A DNA stretch of 8,229 bases, taken from Endomicrobiia bacterium (GTDB lineage: Bacteria > Elusimicrobiota > Endomicrobiia > Endomicrobiales > Endomicrobiaceae). The translations under genes were made by a program, and so were the position numbers. This document shows, in pieces, positions 6,653-8,229 of this stretch; within the stretch, counting starts at the first letter, position 1; every line of letters starts with the position of its first letter. The notes under the pieces were generated by a model. The model was not told where the DNA came from. It searched no databases and saw nothing but the letters and a program-made list of their open reading frames with translations. The DNA is taken from NCBI GenBank assembly GCA_025998355.1, contig BNVV01000057.1:1-8229 (forward strand). The letters are read 5' to 3'.

Positions 6653-8115
6653 AATTCCTCTGTTTGCGCCAAATTTAATGCATTTATTATTACTTGGGCT
6701 TTTTGACAACATTCGTCATATTCTTTTTCAGGATTGCTGTCTGTTACAATACCAGCGCCAGACTGAACATAGACTTTCCCATTTTTAAATTTTGCCATTC
6801 TTATTGCAATACACATATCCATATTTCCTGCAAAATCTATGTACCCTATTGCACCGCCATAAGTTCCGCGTTTATGCTTTTCAAGTTTGTTTATAATTTC
6901 ACATGCCATCTTTTTTGGTGCTCCAGACAATGTTCCTGCAGGCAAAACTGCAGACAAAGCATCCAAATGATCGTATTCGGTTTTTATCTTTGACTTAATT
7001 ACAGATGCCATATGACTAACATGAGAAAACTTTAAAACTTTCATATGCTCAACAACTTTTACAGAAGCAAACTCGCTTACTTTGCCTAAATCATTCCTTG
7101 CCAAATCTACAAGCATATTATGCTCTGCCATTTCTTTTTCATCTTTTAAAAGCTGTGATATAAGTATTTTATCTTCATCATCATTTTCACCACGTCTGCA
7201 TGTTCCGGCTAGAGCATAATTTGTTAGTTCTCTATCTTTTAATGTAACAAGCGTTTCAGGAGAAGTACCTGCAATTTCAATATCTCCAAAGTTCAGATAA
7301 AACATGTACGGCGATGGATTTATAGTTCTTAATATTCTATAAGTCTTAAGAAGGCTGCCTTCAAAATATGCTTCTGCCCTATTTGACAACACAGCTTGAA
7401 AAATATCGCCTTCAAAAATATGTTGTTTTATCTTTTCAACCATTTCTTTAAATTCTTTTTTACTGTAAAGCATTTTAAAGTCTGATTTAAGCTTTGAGAT
7501 TTGCTCTTTTTTTACTACGGTACTTTTTATAAGTTCTTCTATTTCTTTAATTTTCTCTTCTGTCTTCTTAAACTCGTTCTCAAAATTTTCTACTGGCGTG
7601 TTTACCATAATAAAAATTTTCTGTTTCAAGTGATCAAAGGCTACAACAGTATCAAAAAGCATAAGGTAAAAATCGTCGAAATTATCTTTGTTGGAATTTA
7701 AAAGATTTAGAGATTTTTCGTTATATTTATAAAAATCATAAGAAAAATAACCAACAAAACCACCGGTAAACGGAGGCAATATTTCAAATCTTGGACTTTT
7801 ATATTGAGAAATAATATTTCTTAAACATGTTATAGGATCATTTGTAATTATTTCTTCATTTTTTTCGTCGCCAATAACAATTTTATCGTCCATGCACCTT
7901 ACAGTAAGTTTTGGATTATATCCAATAAAAGAATATCTGCCCCAACTTTGACTATTTCCAACACTTTCTAATAAAAAACTCCTTTCGTTTTTCCCCATAA
8001 AATTCTTGACAACTTCTACAGATGTTTTAACATCTGCAAAAATCTCTTTATAGACAGGAATTACCGTGTAATTACTTAAATACTTTTTTGCTTCCTCTAC
8101 TTGAGGTCTAATCAT
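6649..8115 (-). CDS. trpE: Anthranilate synthase component I
   Basis: Converts chorismate plus ammonia from TrpG to anthranilate, the committed step. 488 residues, normal for TrpE. Visible: the tryptophan-binding LLES motif (48-51), suggesting feedback inhibition; GRYSFIG (59-65); GDIFQAVLS (236-244); NPSPYMFYL (266-274); AGTSPE (282-287); ALAGTCRRG (301-309); HNMLVDLARNDLG (332-344); LPAGTLSGAPK (391-401); YGGAIGY (419-425) and QSGAGIV (451-457). Ala in the third position of ALAGT separates it from PabB, which has Lys there; the usual Pro of PIAGT is Ala here. ATG 8115 has GGGAG six bases upstream. It is the first gene after the T-box leader, and its TGA overlaps the trpG ATG. Confidence 0.97.
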   Translation of the reverse strand: MIRPQVEEAKKYLSNYTVIPVYKEIFADVKTSVEVVKNFMGKNERSFLLESVGNSQSWGRYSFIGYNPKLTVRCMDDKIVIGDEKNEEIITNDPITCLRNIISQYKSPRFEILPPFTGGFVGYFSYDFYKYNEKSLNLLNSNKDNFDDFYLMLFDTVVAFDHLKQKIFIMVNTPVENFENEFKKTEEKIKEIEELIKSTVVKKEQISKLKSDFKMLYSKKEFKEMVEKIKQHIFEGDIFQAVLSNRAEAYFEGSLLKTYRILRTINPSPYMFYLNFGDIEIAGTSPETLVTLKDRELTNYALAGTCRRGENDDEDKILISQLLKDEKEMAEHNMLVDLARNDLGKVSEFASVKVVEHMKVLKFSHVSHMASVIKSKIKTEYDHLDALSAVLPAGTLSGAPKKMACEIINKLEKHKRGTYGGAIGYIDFAGNMDMCIAIRMAKFKNGKVYVQSGAGIVTDSNPEKEYDECCQKAQVIINALNLAQTEEL

Positions 8116-8144
8116 CTTCTACTCCCTTTGCCAAAAGACAGACA

Positions 8145-8185
8145 GAAAACGTCTGTCCAAAGCATAAAGTATGCCAAGGACGGAC
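8145..8185 (-). terminator. T-box-controlled terminator hairpin
   Basis: On the minus strand GUCCGUCC (8178-8185) pairs with GGACAGAC (8151-8158), seven of eight positions, with an inner stem GCAUA/UAUGC (8162-8166 and 8170-8174). GUUUUCU follows. The 5' arm is the same segment used by the antiterminator, so the two folds exclude each other, as expected for a T-box. The second arm can alternatively pair with GUCUGUC at 8137-8143. Confidence 0.75.
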
Positions 8186-8229
8186 GTAAAAATTTGTCCG
8201 CGGTACCACTTTTATTGCAAAGTAATGAA
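8145..8229 (-). promoter_or_regulatory. T-box riboswitch leader of the trp operon, 3' part only
   Basis: The minus strand carries the T-box core AAAGUGGUACCGCGG (8198-8212). The UGGUACC bulge is flanked by GCGGAC (8196-8201), which pairs with GUCCGU (8180-8185) to form the antiterminator; AAAG and CCUU extend it with one mismatch. Uncharged tRNA binding the UGGN bulge should favour this fold and let transcription reach trpE. The specifier loop, stem I and promoter lie beyond the right edge, so tryptophan specificity is inferred from the genes it controls, not read directly. The trpE Shine-Dalgarno sequence (8122-8126) follows 19 bases after the terminator's U-run. Confidence 0.9.

Noticed and set aside
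6653..6712. Extended N-terminus for TrpG (20 extra residues)
   Set aside because: It would overlap trpE deeply, is not conserved in the family, and the ATGA overlap start at 6652 with AGAGGA upstream begins the canonical motif.
1..8229. A novel multi-gene defence, biosynthetic or regulatory system
   Set aside because: All sizeable genes are standard tryptophan biosynthesis enzymes; no CRISPR array, toxin-antitoxin pair, reverse transcriptase or unknown gene cluster is visible. The unusual content is confined to mobile-element relics and leader RNA structure.

Overview
The window is dominated by a tryptophan biosynthesis operon read on the minus strand, in the order trpE-trpG-trpD-trpC-trpF-trpB-trpA (from 8115 down to 698). 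It carries all the enzymes needed to go from chorismate to tryptophan. The DNA is A+T-rich and the protein-coding strand is rich in A-ending codons. The leader in front of trpE holds the conserved 3' core of a T-box riboswitch, which points to a low-GC Gram-positive-like bacterium (a Clostridia-type Firmicute is the simplest guess). T-boxes also occur in some other phyla, and no rRNA or taxon-specific gene is present, so I do not assign a genus.

Layout from the operon start (right edge) leftwards. 8132-8229: 3' part of a T-box leader, with antiterminator and terminator; its specifier loop and the promoter lie outside the window. 6649-8115 trpE and 6086-6652 trpG overlap by ATGA. trpD (5051-6064), trpC (4268-5041), trpF (3633-4259) and trpB (2458-3633) follow with gaps of 21, 9, 8 and -1 bases. 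The compact arrangement then breaks: 980 bases separate the trpB stop from the trpA ATG. This gap contains a decayed IS110-family transposase on the opposite strand (about 1831-2247), preceded by a hairpin-rich stretch that could be a dead bridge-RNA region, and followed by a purine/pyrimidine-skewed tandem repeat next to trpB. trpA (698-1477) is intact and has its own Shine-Dalgarno sequence. Downstream of trpA are about 400 bases without a convincing gene, a strong hairpin that may end the operon (265-302), and at the left edge the first 26 codons of an ORF resembling the N-terminus of an IS5-like transposase.

How the genes work together: TrpE with the TrpG amidotransferase makes anthranilate, TrpD adds phosphoribosyl, TrpF isomerises it, TrpC closes the indole ring, and TrpA/TrpB release indole and condense it with serine. 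Uncharged tRNA sensed by the T-box should turn the operon on, and the LLES motif in TrpE suggests feedback inhibition by tryptophan. I see no obviously new multi-gene system. The points most worth a second look are the IS110 relic inserted between trpB and trpA, the three-arm competing hairpins in the T-box leader, and an Asp-to-Glu change at a catalytic position of TrpA.
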